Shown in pieces: positions 1-8,762 of a stretch of DNA of 64,000 bases. The DNA is taken from positions 62,001 to 126,000 of the forward strand of contig JAIXWQ010000008.1 of NCBI GenBank assembly GCA_027491195.1, written 5' to 3'. The notes beneath the pieces were generated by a model. It searched no databases, had not been told where the DNA came from, and saw only the letters and a list, made by a program, of their open reading frames with translations. The translations under genes were made by a program, and so were the position numbers. The DNA comes from Cytophagaceae bacterium. GTDB taxonomy: Bacteria > Bacteroidota > Bacteroidia > Cytophagales > Spirosomataceae. Positions within the stretch are counted from its first letter, which is position 1. Every line of letters begins with the position of its first letter.

Positions 1-2
1 TT

Positions 3-506
3 GAAAATATTTTCGGAGAAGAGAAGTTCGCGATTGTGGGCAATTTCCCTTATTTCATTTCTACGCAGATCTTCTTCCGCATTTTGGAATACAAAGACCA
101 ATGCATCGAAGTGGTGGGCATGTTACAGAAAGAAGTGGCCGTCCGTTTAGCAGCGAAACCGGGAAATAAAGATTACGGCATTTTAAGTGTATTGCTTCAA
201 GCCTTCTACGATATCGAATACCTATTCAGCTTAGGACCTGAGGTATTTACTCCTCCTCCAAAAGTCAATTCCGGTGTTATTCGACTGGTACGGAATTGGG
301 ACAAAAAACTAGACTGCGATCCGGCTAAATTTAAGTCTTTGGTCAAAATGGCCTTCAACCAACGACGCAAAACATTACGTAATGCCCTCAGAGCCTTGCA
401 ATTACCAGAACACCCATTACTTTCTAAACGCGCGGAACAATTAGGTGTAGCTGAGTTCACCGAGTTAACGATTTTATGGAAAGATAATGGCTACCAAGGC
501 GCTTAA
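3..506 (+). CDS. rsmA: 16S rRNA dimethyladenosine transferase RsmA/KsgA, 3' part
   Basis: This enzyme dimethylates two adjacent adenines near the 3' end of 16S rRNA late in small-subunit assembly. The window opens inside the gene: the frame is open from base 3, and about 167 C-terminal residues are visible. The first part carries the catalytic motif NFPY (family form N[LIF]PY) after FAIVG. Next comes the segment with EVFTPPPKVNSGVIRL, where PPPKV is a family hallmark, and the C-terminal lobe has FNQRRKTLRNAL. The GTG at 36 is an internal valine codon and not a start. Truncation is due only to the window edge. The identification is secure. Confidence 0.95.
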   Translation, partial: ENIFGEEKFAIVGNFPYFISTQIFFRILEYKDQCIEVVGMLQKEVAVRLAAKPGNKDYGILSVLLQAFYDIEYLFSLGPEVFTPPPKVNSGVIRLVRNWDKKLDCDPAKFKSLVKMAFNQRRKTLRNALRALQLPEHPLLSKRAEQLGVAEFTELTILWKDNGYQGA

Positions 507-521
507 TCGAGCTATTTTTAG

Positions 522-528
522 TAATTTG
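522..528 (+). promoter_or_regulatory. possible -7 element upstream of mgtE
   Basis: TAATTTG lies 28 bases before the mgtE start. It resembles the Bacteroidota -7 consensus TAnnTTTG with one base missing. No clear -33 TTG is present at the usual distance, so this is a weak inference. Confidence 0.25.
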
Positions 529-556
529 CGCCGTTATACCTAAAATCCCTCAAAAC

Positions 557-1933
557 ATGGAAGAATTAAACCCAAATCACCTTCCGTTTGAACTAACCAA
601 GGAGTTCATAGAGGACATCCGCTTGATGATCGAAAATCAGGCGAATGAGGAAATCTTATTGAAGTTAGAGGAGCTTTTCCCAGCGGATATCACCAGCATT
701 TTAATCGAATTAACTACAGATGAGGCTAAATACCTCGTGCTATTAATCGATACAAAACTAGCCGCTGAAATTATTTCTACGCTTGATTCTGACGACCGCA
801 AGAAGTTCTTAAAGAACTTTACTTCGAAAGAAATTGCGCAATACATCAACGTTATCGATTCAGATGACGCGGTGGATATTTTAAATGAACAGCCTGTAAA
901 GGTTCGTGAGGAAGTAATCGCCTTATTAAAAGACCGGGAGCAAGCTCGATTCATTATTGACTTAATGCATTACGACGAGGATTGTGCGGGTGGTTTAATG
1001 CAGAAAGAGTTAATCAAGATTAATATCTCTCAAACCGTTACCGAATGTGTGGAGGAAATCCGCAAACAGGCGGAAGACGTGGAGAAAGTATATTCCGTCT
1101 ATGTCATAGATGACGACGGCAAATTATTAGGTACGGTTTCTCTGAAGAAAATCATTTTAGCTAAGCGAGGTTCTAAAATCGCTGATGTCTATGAAGACGA
1201 TGAAATCGTATCCGTTCAGACCTATGCCTCTGGTGAAGAAGTGGCGGATTTAATGCAGAAATACGATTTAGAAGCCATTCCTGTTGTCAATATTCAAGGT
1301 CGACTTTTAGGCCGAATCACCATCGATGACGTGGTCGATTTCATTACGGAATCCGCGCAAGAAGATATTCAGGTCATGGCCGGTATCTCCGAGGACGTAG
1401 AGGAAGATGACTCAGTTTGGTTATTAGTTCGTTCCCGTCTTCCATGGTTAATCGGAGGTATGGTCGGTAGTTTTTTAGCGGCTAAAATCATTGATCGATT
1501 CGACGATACCATCTCCATTTTACCAGCGATTTCAGCCTTTATTCCCTTGATCGGCTCTACGGGAGGAAATGTGGGCATTCAATCCTCCTCTTTAATCGTT
1601 CAGTCATTAGCGGATAAGAGTGGTCTGGACACGACCTTAGGAAAACGTCTTCAAAAAGTATTGTTAGTCGCTTTAATTAATGCATTAATAGCTGCGGTTT
1701 TTGCTTTCGGATGCTCCTTATTAGTGGATTCAGGCCAAATCATGTTATCCATGACCGTTTCCCTTTCCTTATTTGCGGTGGTCATGCTGGCTAGCTTAAT
1801 GGGGACGATCACTCCGCTAGTTCTAAATCAATTAAAAATTAATCCAGCTGTAGCCAGTGGTCCTTTCATAACGACGACGAATGACATCTTAGGCTATGGG
1901 GTTTATTTTTTAATCGTTTATTGGCTTCTATAG
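557..1933 (+). CDS. mgtE: magnesium transporter MgtE
   Basis: This is an inner-membrane Mg2+ channel gated by cytoplasmic Mg2+. Its 458 residues match the usual family length of about 450. An acidic helical N-domain occupies roughly residues 10-135. A CBS-domain pair (about 140-260) contains YDEDCAGGLMQ and the second CBS motif LEAIPVVN. The C-terminal membrane domain (about 285-458) has around five transmembrane segments, with the hallmark FIPLIGSTGGNVGIQSS and a closing TTTNDILGYGVYF. It lies 50 bases after rsmA and 3 bases before dtd, so it is probably co-transcribed with dtd. Assignment is secure. Confidence 0.95.
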   Translation: MEELNPNHLPFELTKEFIEDIRLMIENQANEEILLKLEELFPADITSILIELTTDEAKYLVLLIDTKLAAEIISTLDSDDRKKFLKNFTSKEIAQYINVIDSDDAVDILNEQPVKVREEVIALLKDREQARFIIDLMHYDEDCAGGLMQKELIKINISQTVTECVEEIRKQAEDVEKVYSVYVIDDDGKLLGTVSLKKIILAKRGSKIADVYEDDEIVSVQTYASGEEVADLMQKYDLEAIPVVNIQGRLLGRITIDDVVDFITESAQEDIQVMAGISEDVEEDDSVWLLVRSRLPWLIGGMVGSFLAAKIIDRFDDTISILPAISAFIPLIGSTGGNVGIQSSSLIVQSLADKSGLDTTLGKRLQKVLLVALINALIAAVFAFGCSLLVDSGQIMLSMTVSLSLFAVVMLASLMGTITPLVLNQLKINPAVASGPFITTTNDILGYGVYFLIVYWLL

Positions 1934-1936
1934 CAT

Positions 1937-2386
1937 ATGATAGCGGTTATTCAACGCGTTAGCCAAGCGACTCTTCATATTGACGGAGCACTACAAGCTT
2001 CCATTCAACAAGGCTTTATGGTGCTTTTAGGCATACATGTGAATGATACTCCGGAAGATGTAGCGTATTTAGCTGGCAAAATCGCGGGTTTGCGTGTTTT
2101 CTCAGACGAAGAAGGCAAAATGAATTTAGATCTACAGGCGATTAATGGAGAACTTTTACTTGTAAGTCAGTTCACCCTCTATGCTGCCACTAGAAAAGGC
2201 AATCGACCTAGTTTTTTAGAATCTGCTAGACCTGAACAGGCGATTCCGCTGTATGAACTACTGATCAACACATTATCTGAAAAGCTAGGCAAAAAGATCC
2301 AAACCGGCGTTTTCGGTGCCGATATGCAAATTAATCTCACGAATGATGGTCCTGTGACCATTATCATCGACTCTAAAAATCCTTAA
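1937..2386 (+). CDS. dtd: D-aminoacyl-tRNA deacylase
   Basis: The enzyme hydrolyses D-aminoacyl-tRNAs (and glycyl-tRNA-Ala), recycling tRNA and preventing misincorporation. It has the family length of 149 residues, the N-terminal MIAVIQRVSQA, the catalytic-side motif LLVSQFTLYA at about 74-83, and the C-terminal chirality motif NDGPVTIIID. It starts three bases after the mgtE stop. Its TAA overlaps the next gene's ATG by one base (TAATG), which suggests translational coupling to the MazG-like gene. The identification is secure. Confidence 0.96.
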   Translation: MIAVIQRVSQATLHIDGALQASIQQGFMVLLGIHVNDTPEDVAYLAGKIAGLRVFSDEEGKMNLDLQAINGELLLVSQFTLYAATRKGNRPSFLESARPEQAIPLYELLINTLSEKLGKKIQTGVFGADMQINLTNDGPVTIIIDSKNP

Positions 2387-2715
2387 TGATGACTATATCT
2401 GAAGCACAACAACAAGTAGATGAGTGGATTAAGACGGTAGGTGTTCGCTATTTTAGTGAGCTGACTAATATGGCGATGCTGACTGAGGAAGTGGGTGAAG
2501 TCGCACGCATCATTGCACGTCGGTATGGCGAACAATCAGAGAAAGAGTCGGATAAAAATAAGGACCTTGGGGATGAAATGGCGGATGTATTGTTTGTGTT
2601 GATTTGTCTAGCCAACCAAACGGGCATTAACCTAGAAGAGGCTCTGAAACAGAACCTCTTAAAGAAGACGGAACGTGATGCAGACCGTCACAAGAACAAC
2701 CCTAAATTAACCTAG
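2386..2715 (+). CDS. MazG-like nucleotide pyrophosphohydrolase
   Basis: This small (109 aa) all-alpha NTP pyrophosphohydrolase probably hydrolyses non-canonical or dNTP substrates to NMP and PPi. The metal-binding pattern of the family is visible as LTEEVGEVAR (EExxE) near residue 35 and DEMADVLFVL (ExxD) near residue 64. Two adjacent ATGs are possible starts (2386 or 2389). Its start overlaps the dtd stop. Its stop overlaps the stop of the convergent lipoprotein gene, so the two genes share a four-base junction with no terminator. The single-domain length fits the short MazG/YpjD-like group rather than full MazG. Confidence 0.85.
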   Translation: MMTISEAQQQVDEWIKTVGVRYFSELTNMAMLTEEVGEVARIIARRYGEQSEKESDKNKDLGDEMADVLFVLICLANQTGINLEEALKQNLLKKTERDADRHKNNPKLT

Positions 2716-3371
2716 CGAACAGGTATTTGGCTGGATTCAATTTTCTTGGCAATCCCTTTACCCTCTTCTTTCGATGGGATATAAGGTTTCAAAATCGTGA
2801 TTTGTTCCAGCGTTGGGTTCATTTGTTGAATCGAAGGATGACGCACATCGAACTCTGCCTCCCCTGACACTTTATTGAATTCTTCTACTGAAATGTTTTG
2901 GCGTTTGTTACGGAAGGAAACTTGGTGCGTTAAAAGGCTATCTCCAGCTAATTTACCACCCTCCCAGGAAACCACCGAGCCGCCATGCGCCCAACCAAAA
3001 CCGGAGATCGTGAAATTCTTTGTATTAATCTTCTCTACTTCTTGAAGTGTTAATCCTAAGTAAAGGCCTGAACTTGTTTTCCAAGCTGAATTATCACCTT
3101 GAATACTCACATCTGATATCTTTCCTTCATGGAAAAACACACTGGCTTGTTTCGCTGTCCCCGGGAAAATAATCGCGCCTTTTAACGTGTCATCGCCTGA
3201 AATGATGGATGTATCTAAAATGACAGATTTCTCCCCATATTTTGCAATTAAGCCTTTCGCATCCGTACAGGCTAAAACTTCGTTTAAATTCTCCGTGGGT
3301 GCACTCACTTCAGGATTTGAGCTACAAGCGGCAAATAAAGCCGAAGCTAAAAAGAGGATGATTTTTTTCAT
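2712..3371 (-). CDS. hypothetical lipoprotein
   Basis: I do not recognise the family. The start at 3371 is chosen because MKKIILFLASALFAAC then forms a lipoprotein signal peptide with Cys at about position 16. An upstream in-frame start would put 16 unlikely residues in front of it. The mature part (about 200 aa) has no membrane segment. It contains a Gly-rich middle (SGFGWAHGGSVVSWEGG) suggestive of a beta fold, and a repeated pattern of predicted short strands. It is probably attached to the inner leaflet of the outer membrane or to the inner membrane. It converges on the MazG-like gene and is transcribed alone. Confidence 0.8.
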   Translation of the reverse strand: MKKIILFLASALFAACSSNPEVSAPTENLNEVLACTDAKGLIAKYGEKSVILDTSIISGDDTLKGAIIFPGTAKQASVFFHEGKISDVSIQGDNSAWKTSSGLYLGLTLQEVEKINTKNFTISGFGWAHGGSVVSWEGGKLAGDSLLTHQVSFRNKRQNISVEEFNKVSGEAEFDVRHPSIQQMNPTLEQITILKPYIPSKEEGKGIAKKIESSQIPVR

Positions 3372-3485
3372 GGTTACAGAATTATACCTAAAATTACCGA
3401 AGCTTCCGGAGAGAAGCAAGTTAGAAATATTCCAAATTAGCTCAGCAAAATAAATCCAAGTTCTCAGCGTTTATTGATTTATACC

Positions 3486-3493
3486 TATATTTG
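3486..3493 (+). promoter_or_regulatory. predicted -7 element TATATTTG
   Basis: The sequence is an exact match to the Bacteroidota primary-sigma -7 consensus TAnnTTTG. It sits only 8 bases before the first ATG of the outer-membrane protein gene (3502) and 20 bases before the second ATG (3514). Either the mRNA is nearly leaderless or translation begins at 3514. No good -33 TTG lies at 17-20 bases. Confidence 0.45.
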
Positions 3494-3501
3494 TTTTTAA
3501 A

Positions 3502-4401
3502 ATGCTGCATCCTATGCTTCGTACTAGTTCTTTACTCCTTCTGTTTTTGTTGACTTTCTGTTCAGCTACGCAAGCTCAATTTTGGAAAATTGGTAAAAAA
3601 GGAGGAACCGGTTTCAAAAGGTCGACTTTTAATCCGCATACATCTATTGGCTTTGGAGTAGGCAGTTCCCATTACTACAGCTTGAACGACGAACTAACGA
3701 TGTTTAATCGATTAGTAAATGATCAATCTCGTTTTAATGTAGGTGCTCATTTAACCCGTCACGTCAGCAAGAACTTCAGCATTAAAGGAAATTTGAATTA
3801 TATCCGCCTGGCTGGTAATGATTATACCTTTGATAATTCTGCTCTATTACCAACTACACCCGATTTACGCTTCCGTTTTAGAAATGATATTGTGGAGTTT
3901 GGGCTATCGGGTCTATTAGAATTAAACGGTAACCAACAGAGTTATATGAAGCGTAATCGCTTCTCACCCTATTTGTCTGCTGGAATTGCCTTAGTTTCCA
4001 CTAATCCAGAGCTTTATCAATTAGATTCACTTGGAGGAGCGGGTATTCCCGGAGCTTCATGGAGAAACTATTCAGACATCATTGCCACTGATTACCCGAC
4101 TAATCCCATTCGTAATTTCAACGAAACAATCCCTTCCATTGGATTTTCTATTCCAATCGGGGTTGGATTTAGATATCGTTTGAATGATTTTATGGATTTC
4201 GGATTTGAGGCTAGTTTACGAACGCAACTGGGAAATTTGTTTTCAGCGCCTAAAAATCAACCCGCTCAAACGGAATTAACCACTAAACTTTTAATCCCAT
4301 CAGAATACGCGACTAATTTAGTCGATCACTATTTTGTAACACAATTTCAATTAATCTTCCATCTTGATCGAAGCATTGATTGTCCACCTATCAGAAGGTA
4401 A
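3502..4401 (+). CDS. predicted outer-membrane beta-barrel protein
   Basis: This is a secreted protein of 299 residues with a hydrophobic signal peptide (SLLLLFLLTFCSATQAQ) ending near residue 26. The mature part alternates polar and aromatic residues in barrel-like strands, for example SIGFGVGSSHYYS, HVSKNFSIKGNLNYIRL, PSIGFSIPIGVGFRYRL and MDFGFEASLRTQLG. This is typical of small Bacteroidota outer-membrane proteins (DUF6089 or OmpW-like architecture). No catalytic motif is visible, and the specific family is not certain. A second in-frame ATG at 3514 may be the real start. The 3' end abuts the DEAD-box gene, so the two may be co-transcribed. Confidence 0.75.
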   Translation: MLHPMLRTSSLLLLFLLTFCSATQAQFWKIGKKGGTGFKRSTFNPHTSIGFGVGSSHYYSLNDELTMFNRLVNDQSRFNVGAHLTRHVSKNFSIKGNLNYIRLAGNDYTFDNSALLPTTPDLRFRFRNDIVEFGLSGLLELNGNQQSYMKRNRFSPYLSAGIALVSTNPELYQLDSLGGAGIPGASWRNYSDIIATDYPTNPIRNFNETIPSIGFSIPIGVGFRYRLNDFMDFGFEASLRTQLGNLFSAPKNQPAQTELTTKLLIPSEYATNLVDHYFVTQFQLIFHLDRSIDCPPIRR

Positions 4402-4417
4402 AATAAACACACATACT

Positions 4418-5671
4418 TTGACATTTGAAGAACTCGGGCTCAGCCCACAAATATTAGACGGTATCAGTTCCATGGGATACAAGACCGCAACACCGGTTCA
4501 ATCCCAAGTTATCCAACCCATTTTAGCAGGCCGCGACATTTTAGCCTCAGCCCAAACAGGAACCGGTAAAACAGCCGCCTTTCTTTTGCCCATCATCCAC
4601 AAATTAATAACTGAACCTCATCCTGAGGACCAAATTAATGCCCTTATTATTGTTCCTACCCGTGAACTAGCGATTCAAATCGCCGGAAATATGGAAGGAT
4701 TAGGCTATTTCACGAATGTGAGCTCGATTGCCATATATGGAGGTGGCGATGGAAATTCCTTTACGACGGAAAAGACCGCGTTAACCAGCGGTGTTGATAT
4801 TGTGGTTTGCACCCCAGGTCGCATGATTGCCCACTTGAATATGGGTTATGTGAATTTAAAACACTGTAGTTATTTAGTGCTCGATGAAGCGGATCGCATG
4901 CTAGATATGGGATTCTCGGATGATTTGATGAAGATCATCTCATTCCTGCCGGAGAAACGCCAGAACCTTTTATTCTCTGCGACCTTTGCGCCTAAGATGC
5001 GGACGCTAGCACAAAAACTGTTACAAAATCCGGTCGAAATCAACATCGCCGTTTCGAAACCCCCAGAGCAAATCGTTCAAGAGGCGTTCGTGGTCTATGA
5101 GAAGCAAAAGAGTCCTTTAGTGAAGCATTTATTGAAGCTTCAGGAATATACGCGTGTGATTGTTTTCTGTTCCAAAAAGCAGAATGTTAAATCCCTTACC
5201 TCAGATTTAAAACGCGCGAGATTCTCTGTAGAGGAAATACACTCGGATTTAGAGCAAGAGGTTCGCGAACAGGTTTTGCAAGATTTTAGAAATAAGAAGA
5301 CGAAGATTTTAGTGGCGACAGATATTTTAAGCCGCGGTATTGACATCGACGAAATCGAATTAGTGATTAATTACGACGTACCTAACGACGGCGAGGATTA
5401 TATTCACCGCATCGGTCGTACGGCACGTGCACAAACGAAAGGAACGGCCTATACGTTCATTACGGAATCTGAACAACGTAAGTTTAAGACAATCGAAGAT
5501 CTGTTAGAAAAAGAAGTGACAAAAGCGGCCGTTCCGGAGGAATTTGGGGAAACACCTGAATACAATCCAGCAGCTCAGAAAAGTTCTTTTGGTGGATATA
5601 AGGGCAAATCTGGTGGCAAGCCGGGTGGCGGCAAGTCTGGCGGTGGTAAATTTTGGAAAAAGAAATCATGA
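4418..5671 (+). CDS. DEAD-box ATP-dependent RNA helicase (RhlE-type)
   Basis: This enzyme unwinds RNA duplexes, probably in ribosome assembly or RNA decay. All core motifs are in order: the Q motif with F and TPVQ, AQTGTGKT (motif I), PTRELAIQ (Ia), TPGR (Ib), DEAD (II), SAT (III), RGIDID (V) and HRIGRTAR (VI). The C-terminus is a Gly/Lys/Ser-rich basic tail (about 25 residues) typical of RNA-binding extensions. I prefer the TTG at 4418, giving MTFEELGLS, which matches the usual N-terminus. An in-frame ATG at 4364 would overlap the preceding gene by 38 bases. The TGA overlaps the next gene's ATG (ATGA). Confidence 0.93.
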   Translation: MTFEELGLSPQILDGISSMGYKTATPVQSQVIQPILAGRDILASAQTGTGKTAAFLLPIIHKLITEPHPEDQINALIIVPTRELAIQIAGNMEGLGYFTNVSSIAIYGGGDGNSFTTEKTALTSGVDIVVCTPGRMIAHLNMGYVNLKHCSYLVLDEADRMLDMGFSDDLMKIISFLPEKRQNLLFSATFAPKMRTLAQKLLQNPVEINIAVSKPPEQIVQEAFVVYEKQKSPLVKHLLKLQEYTRVIVFCSKKQNVKSLTSDLKRARFSVEEIHSDLEQEVREQVLQDFRNKKTKILVATDILSRGIDIDEIELVINYDVPNDGEDYIHRIGRTARAQTKGTAYTFITESEQRKFKTIEDLLEKEVTKAAVPEEFGETPEYNPAAQKSSFGGYKGKSGGKPGGGKSGGGKFWKKKS

Positions 5672-6912
5672 GAATACTCGCTTTATTATTGTTTTTTAGC
5701 CTTCAGGCTTACGCACAAGACACCACTCAGCACATCATCGCTGGACGTTCAAATGCCCTAAAACAACAAGAAAAGCCTTATGTTATTTTGATTTCAGCAG
5801 ATGGATTTCGCTCTGATTTTTCTCATAAATACGAAGCAAAATTCCTGCAATCGAAAGAAAAATCCGGTGTAAAGGCAAGCTATATGCAAGCCTCCTACCC
5901 TACACTCACCTTCCCTAATCATTATTCCATTGCTACAGGATTGTATCCAGCGCACCATGGTTTAGTAGATAATACCTATTTAGATGTGAATTCTGGACAA
6001 GAATACCGGATGTCGAATAAGAAAATGGTAGGCGAAGGTAAATGGTATGGTGGAACACCGCTTTGGGTATTAGCCGAGAAACAACAGATGATGGCTGCCA
6101 GCTTCTACTGGGTGGCCTCTGAAGCAAATATTCAGGACACCTATCCTTCTTACTACTACGTCTACAACGAAGTTATTGATATCAAAACGCGTATTGCACA
6201 AGTCAAGAATTGGCTTTCCCTACCTGCAGACAAGCGTCCGCATTTAATTACCTTCTACTTCCCAGAAGTCGATCATGACGCACACGAATTTGGGCCAGAA
6301 GATCCCCGCGTTCAGCATTCTGTCCAATTTGTGGATCAGGCTATTGCAGATCTAGAAGCGGCCGTAGCACCATTAGGTCTTCCGATTAACTTCGTTTTCG
6401 TCTCTGATCATGGAATGAAAGAGGTGGATAATGTGAATACAATTACCAAACCCGCACCATTAAACACAACTGCCTTTCAGGTACCATGGGGTGATGCCTT
6501 ATTGCATGTTTATGCGAAAGATCCCTCTAAAATCGATTCAACTTACCAAGAATTAAAGAAAGATACGCGTTTTACAACCTTTCGCCTTGATGAGACTCCG
6601 GCACATTGGCACTACCGTAAAACAGATGATCGATATAATCGCCTAGGTGATATTTTATTAGTCCCAAAACTCCCACAGGTATTCAACCTCTCTACCCGTA
6701 AAACCTCGAAAGGGAAACACGGTTTCGACCCAATGCTTCCTGAAATGCGCGCGAGCTTTCAAGCTTGGGGGCCTGCAATTAAATCAGGACTCACTTTAGA
6801 AGGATTCGAAAACGTGAACGTCTATCCTTTTGTCGCCAAAATCTTAGGTTTAAGCTATGATCCTAAGTCGATCGATGGGAATCTGCAGGTTTTGCAGAAA
6901 GCTTTAAGATAA
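5668..6912 (+). CDS. ectonucleotide pyrophosphatase/phosphodiesterase (alkaline phosphatase superfamily)
   Basis: This is a secreted or periplasmic type I phosphodiesterase of the NPP family that hydrolyses nucleotide or phosphodiester substrates. The start at 5668 (ATGA overlap with the helicase stop) gives a clean signal peptide, MRILALLLFFSLQAYAQ. Zinc-site motifs are all present: ISADGFRSDF (first Asp), YPTLTFPNHYS with the nucleophilic Thr before FPNH, EVDHDAHEFGP (Asp/His), VSDHGM (Asp-His), and GKHGFDP (His). The length of about 414 residues matches bacterial NPPs. The substrate cannot be read from the sequence. Confidence 0.9.
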   Translation: MRILALLLFFSLQAYAQDTTQHIIAGRSNALKQQEKPYVILISADGFRSDFSHKYEAKFLQSKEKSGVKASYMQASYPTLTFPNHYSIATGLYPAHHGLVDNTYLDVNSGQEYRMSNKKMVGEGKWYGGTPLWVLAEKQQMMAASFYWVASEANIQDTYPSYYYVYNEVIDIKTRIAQVKNWLSLPADKRPHLITFYFPEVDHDAHEFGPEDPRVQHSVQFVDQAIADLEAAVAPLGLPINFVFVSDHGMKEVDNVNTITKPAPLNTTAFQVPWGDALLHVYAKDPSKIDSTYQELKKDTRFTTFRLDETPAHWHYRKTDDRYNRLGDILLVPKLPQVFNLSTRKTSKGKHGFDPMLPEMRASFQAWGPAIKSGLTLEGFENVNVYPFVAKILGLSYDPKSIDGNLQVLQKALR

Positions 6913-6918
6913 GCGCGA

Positions 6919-7785
6919 TCAAGCGAATATCTCCTCTACATGCTTTTTTATATTGGCAGCAATTTTATCTGTAGGTAAATCATTGGCATCAGTACCAAAA
7001 GGATCTTCTATTTCCTCTGCAATTAATTCTAAACTGGCCAATACATAAAAGATAAAAACCACCACCGGTATCACATAATATCCTAGCGTAAACACGTAAC
7101 TAAAAGGTAAAGTCATCACATAGATGAAAATAAATTTCTTAATGAATGCGCTGTACGAATAGGGTATTGGCGTATTTTTAATTCTTTCACAAGCCCCACA
7201 TACGTCCGTAAACGACTGCAATTCAGCATTTATATATAAAAGTTGATGGCCGCTTAATCTACCCGTATTATAGAGGTCATTTGACTTTTTCATGATCATC
7301 TTAGCCACCTGATTAGGCTTGTGCTTGGTATGGTCTATTTGCAAATCCAAGCCTTCAAAAAGGACAAGACCTGATTCATCATCTGCTAAATATTTTTGAA
7401 GTACAAAGGCATATAAAGGGATGACTTTCTGATAAAAGTGACGATCAACTTCATTATCTAAAATCGCAGCTAATTTCAAGGCTAAATTTCTACTAGAGTT
7501 CACTAATGATCCCCACAATTTTCTTCCTTCCCACCAACGATCATAGGCCGTATTAGTTCTATAGGCAAGTAACAAAGAGATGACAAATCCCAACATACCG
7601 TGCATAATGGATATATTCTTCACTTTACTATCCTCACCTAAGTGAAAATATTCCATTTCCAAAAAGCAAATAAGTCCAGAATATGCCCCTATAAAGAACA
7701 TTAGAGGCAATAATTTTCGAAATGTATCTGACTGATGTAACTTAAAAATAAAGGTGATCCAGTCTTTTGTATTGTATTGTACCAT
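6919..7785 (-). CDS. bestrophin family membrane protein (UPF0187)
   Basis: This is a pentameric anion-channel-like inner-membrane protein. The 288 residues contain the family signature AYRTNTAYDRWWEGRKLWG followed by NSSRNLA, about four transmembrane segments (LLPLMFFIGAYSGLICF, the MLGFVISLLLA stretch, and two near FIYVMTLPFSYVFTL), and the C-terminal acidic EEIEDPFGTDANDLP that is conserved near the gate. I chose the ATG at 7785. The longer frame upstream would be translated through the tRNA-Arg gene and its terminator and is not credible. It begins only about 18 bases after the tRNA terminator. Confidence 0.9.
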   Translation of the reverse strand: MVQYNTKDWITFIFKLHQSDTFRKLLPLMFFIGAYSGLICFLEMEYFHLGEDSKVKNISIMHGMLGFVISLLLAYRTNTAYDRWWEGRKLWGSLVNSSRNLALKLAAILDNEVDRHFYQKVIPLYAFVLQKYLADDESGLVLFEGLDLQIDHTKHKPNQVAKMIMKKSNDLYNTGRLSGHQLLYINAELQSFTDVCGACERIKNTPIPYSYSAFIKKFIFIYVMTLPFSYVFTLGYYVIPVVVFIFYVLASLELIAEEIEDPFGTDANDLPTDKIAANIKKHVEEIFA

Positions 7786-7802
7786 AGGCCTGTAAATTAG
7801 GC

Positions 7803-7835
7803 AAAAAAAAAGACCTGTAAAAATACAGGTCTTTT
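7803..7835 (-). terminator. rho-independent terminator of tRNA-Arg(ACG)
   Basis: On the minus strand, a perfect 12-bp stem (AAAAGACCTGTA pairing with TACAGGTCTTTT) with a TTTT loop is followed by an uninterrupted U tract. It directly follows the tRNA 3' end. Confidence 0.9.
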
Positions 7836-7843
7836 GATTTCTG

Positions 7844-7917
7844 TGGTCGCGTAGGGATTCGAACCCCAAACCTTCTCATCCGTAGTGAGATGCTCTATCC
7901 AATTGAGCTACGCAACC
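7844..7917 (-). tRNA. tRNA-Arg (anticodon ACG)
   Basis: The 74-nt gene folds as a complete cloverleaf on the minus strand. Acceptor GGTTGCG pairs with CGCGACC (one G-U), the D stem is GCTC/GAGC, the anticodon stem is TCTCA/TGAGA with loop CTACGGA (anticodon ACG, reading CGN through inosine), and the T arm has GGTTCGAATCC. The discriminator is A, and CCA is not encoded. It has its own promoter-like element upstream and its own terminator downstream. Confidence 0.95.
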
Positions 7918-7935
7918 ATTGCCCTTTCGGGATTG

Positions 7936-7943
7936 CAAAGGTA
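7936..7943 (-). promoter_or_regulatory. predicted -7 element of the tRNA-Arg(ACG) gene
   Basis: On the minus strand the sequence is TACCTTTG, an exact TAnnTTTG match that ends 18 bases before the tRNA. The -33 region is less clear. Confidence 0.55.
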
Positions 7944-7991
7944 GAATTTCTTTGGCAAAATGAAAAACTATCCCCTAAAATTTTCTAAAAA

Positions 7992-8762
7992 TTATTTCCC
8001 TTTGAAATGAGGAGCCCTTTTCTGCACAAAGGCCGTCACACCCTCTGCGAAGTCTTGGCTATGCCCTAAGATGGTTTGCTCTTCCGCCTCAGAGGCTAAA
8101 GTTTCTGCTAAATCCTGATTATAAGCTCTTTGTAATGAGCGTTTCATTAAAGAGATGGCTAAAGTCGCTTTCTTTGAAAAGGCTAACGCAACTTCATGCA
8201 CTTTTGACTCCCAATCTAGCTCGGAAACTACTTCTGCCACCAATCCGATTTCTTTTGCTTCCTTCGCCCCTACTTTACGCCCTGTCGTCGCTAAATCAAA
8301 TGCGCGGTGATAACCTACAGACTGCATCAGAAAGGCGGTGGAACCAGCGTCCATGGCTAAACCGATTTGGACAAATAATTCAGAGAAATACGCATCTTCC
8401 TTCGCGATGAGATAGTCACAGGCTAAGGCCAAACTACACCCAGCACCAGCCGCTACCCCATTAATCGCACCTATAACTGGTTTATTCAATCCTCTCAAGG
8501 CAGAAATCATCGGGTTATAAGTTGACCTCAACACATTCCCAAGATTAGGATCTGTCACACCGGATTTCAAATCTGCTCCTGAACAGAAGGCCTTCCCTTC
8601 GCCCGTGATGACTAAAACACGGACTTCATCGTCTATTTGGGCAACTTCCGCTACTTCTCTGATCTCATGAATTAAACCCGCATTTAAGGCATTATATACC
8701 TCAGGACGGTGTAAAGTTAAGGTCCAAATGGGGCCGTTGCGGTGAAGCTTTAGGTAATTCAT
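7992..8762 (-). CDS. enoyl-CoA hydratase/isomerase family protein, PaaG-like
   Basis: This crotonase-fold enzyme acts on acyl-CoA thioesters. The oxyanion-hole motifs are CSGADLKSG (near residue 63) and GVAAGAGCSLALACDY (near 105). The segment FSELFVQIGLAMDAGST carries the Asp conserved in PaaG-type isomerases in place of the usual hydratase Glu pair. An isomerase of the 1,2-epoxyphenylacetyl-CoA or 2,3-dehydroadipyl type is therefore more likely than a plain hydratase, but no other phenylacetate genes are nearby. I chose the ATG at 8762 (MNYLKLHRNG). The upstream extension is encoded by heptad repeats. Confidence 0.85.
   Translation of the reverse strand: MNYLKLHRNGPIWTLTLHRPEVYNALNAGLIHEIREVAEVAQIDDEVRVLVITGEGKAFCSGADLKSGVTDPNLGNVLRSTYNPMISALRGLNKPVIGAINGVAAGAGCSLALACDYLIAKEDAYFSELFVQIGLAMDAGSTAFLMQSVGYHRAFDLATTGRKVGAKEAKEIGLVAEVVSELDWESKVHEVALAFSKKATLAISLMKRSLQRAYNQDLAETLASEAEEQTILGHSQDFAEGVTAFVQKRAPHFKGK

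Noticed and set aside
557-1933. M-box riboswitch before mgtE
   Set aside because: The gap to rsmA is only 50 bases, too short for an M-box, and no conserved element is seen.
7786-7869. Longer N-terminus for the bestrophin
   Set aside because: The extension would translate the tRNA-Arg gene and its terminator.
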